7,929 bases of DNA, taken from Thiobacillaceae bacterium (GTDB lineage Bacteria > Pseudomonadota > Gammaproteobacteria > Burkholderiales > Thiobacillaceae). How positions within the stretch are numbered: position 1 is the stretch's first letter; each line of letters begins with the position of its first letter. Positions 7,436 to 7,929 of the stretch are shown here, in pieces. The notes below the pieces were generated by a model, which saw only the letters and a program-made list of their open reading frames with translations, ran no database searches and was not told the DNA's origin. The stretch covers positions 1 through 7,929 of the forward strand of contig JAHENE010000090.1 in the NCBI GenBank assembly GCA_024643305.1. The letters are read 5' to 3'. The translations under genes were made by a program, and so were the position numbers.

Positions 7436-7476
7436 AAAGTGGATTATCCTGAATATCGGGGACGCATTAACTGACC
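7436..7476. promoter_or_regulatory. Divergent intergenic region between the transporter and exchanger genes
   Basis: Only 41 bases separate the two divergent start codons, so promoter elements must overlap each other or the opposing coding regions. A possible -10 on the minus strand is GATAAT near 7443-7448, but its spaced -35 (TTAATG) is poor, and the plus strand shows only TATCCT. Neither is convincing. Confidence 0.3.
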
Positions 7477-7929
7477 ATGCAAAATATCTTCGCCATCTGG
7501 CTCTCTCTCTTAGCCTGTCTCGCTGTAATTGGCGTGGCCGGCGTCAAGCTTTCGCGCTATGGCGACATCATCGCCGAGAAGAGCGGCTTGAGCCGCGGCT
7601 GGATAGGTCTGGTACTGCTGGCTTCGGTTACTTCCCTGCCAGAACTGGTCACAGGCCTTACGTCCGTTACTGTTGCGAATGTCCCGGATATCGCCGTGGG
7701 CGATGTCATGGGTAGCTGCGTCTTCAACCTGCTCATCATCGTGGTGCTCGACTTCCTTTACCGCAAGGAATCCGTCTACACCCGCGCCCGGCAGGGAAAT
7801 GTGCTGTCAGCCGGGTATGGTATTGCGCTGATCGGTTTTGTCGGCTTCAACCTGCTGCTCTACCGGGATAACAGCTTTCTTTCCATCGCCCACATCGGAC
7901 TTTATACCCCGGTCATCCTCCTGCTTTAC
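7477..7929 (+). CDS. Sodium/calcium exchanger family membrane protein (C-terminus cut off by the window)
   Basis: An open frame of 151 codons runs off the right edge, starting MQNIFAIWLSLLACLAVIGV. It contains the first alpha repeat of the Ca2+:cation antiporter superfamily at about residues 43-90: WIGLVLLASVTSLPELVTGL, with the ion-site motif TSLPE at 52-56, then VGDVMGSCVFNLLIIVV. Full-length relatives have about ten helices and a second, inverted alpha repeat, which lies outside the window. Where most relatives have GN..GSN(I/V)FN, this one has GDVMGSCVFN (75-84), so ion preference may differ. The cell location is the inner membrane. No good Shine-Dalgarno sequence is near the ATG (GGGGA is 14 bases upstream), so the start is fairly but not fully secure. 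It is divergent from the rest of the window and need not be functionally linked. Confidence 0.85.
   Translation, partial: MQNIFAIWLSLLACLAVIGVAGVKLSRYGDIIAEKSGLSRGWIGLVLLASVTSLPELVTGLTSVTVANVPDIAVGDVMGSCVFNLLIIVVLDFLYRKESVYTRARQGNVLSAGYGIALIGFVGFNLLLYRDNSFLSIAHIGLYTPVILLLY

Overview
The window looks like core chromosome of a betaproteobacterium. The main clues are the gene order leuC, entericidin-like lipoprotein, leuD, leuB, asd, fimV, the proteobacterial-type Asd, and a FimV/TspA homologue. I favour the Nitrosomonadales side of the class, but that is an impression from protein style and not demonstrated. No tRNA, rRNA, insertion sequence, integrase, CRISPR array or phage gene is visible.

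Layout: almost everything reads on the minus strand. From the right, a partial sodium/calcium exchanger gene (plus strand, from 7477) is divergent from a 380-residue major facilitator transporter (7435 to 6293, minus). After 37 bases, holding a perfect TATAAT box, comes a tightly packed minus-strand cluster. It contains leuC (6255 to 4852), a small cysteine-rich zinc-ribbon-like gene that appears frameshifted (4868 to 4642), a 44-residue entericidin-type lipoprotein (4625 to 4491), leuD (4487 to 3846), leuB (3826 to 2765) and asd (2736 to 1624). A 121-base gap with a perfect 16-base palindrome separates asd from fimV (1502 to the left edge, partial).

Function: LeuC and LeuD form isopropylmalate isomerase and LeuB oxidises 3-isopropylmalate, so three proteins carry two successive steps of leucine synthesis; leuA is not in the window. 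Asd makes aspartate semialdehyde, the branch point to lysine/diaminopimelate, threonine and methionine. FimV is a peptidoglycan-associated inner-membrane protein tied to type IV pili and cell polarity. The metabolic genes have catalytic residues in place and ordinary lengths.

The least ordinary spot is the 227-base stretch between leuC and the lipoprotein. Two overlapping frames there together encode one recognisable protein of the GDCCVxC family, split by a one-base-equivalent frame change. No complete novel system is evident in this window.
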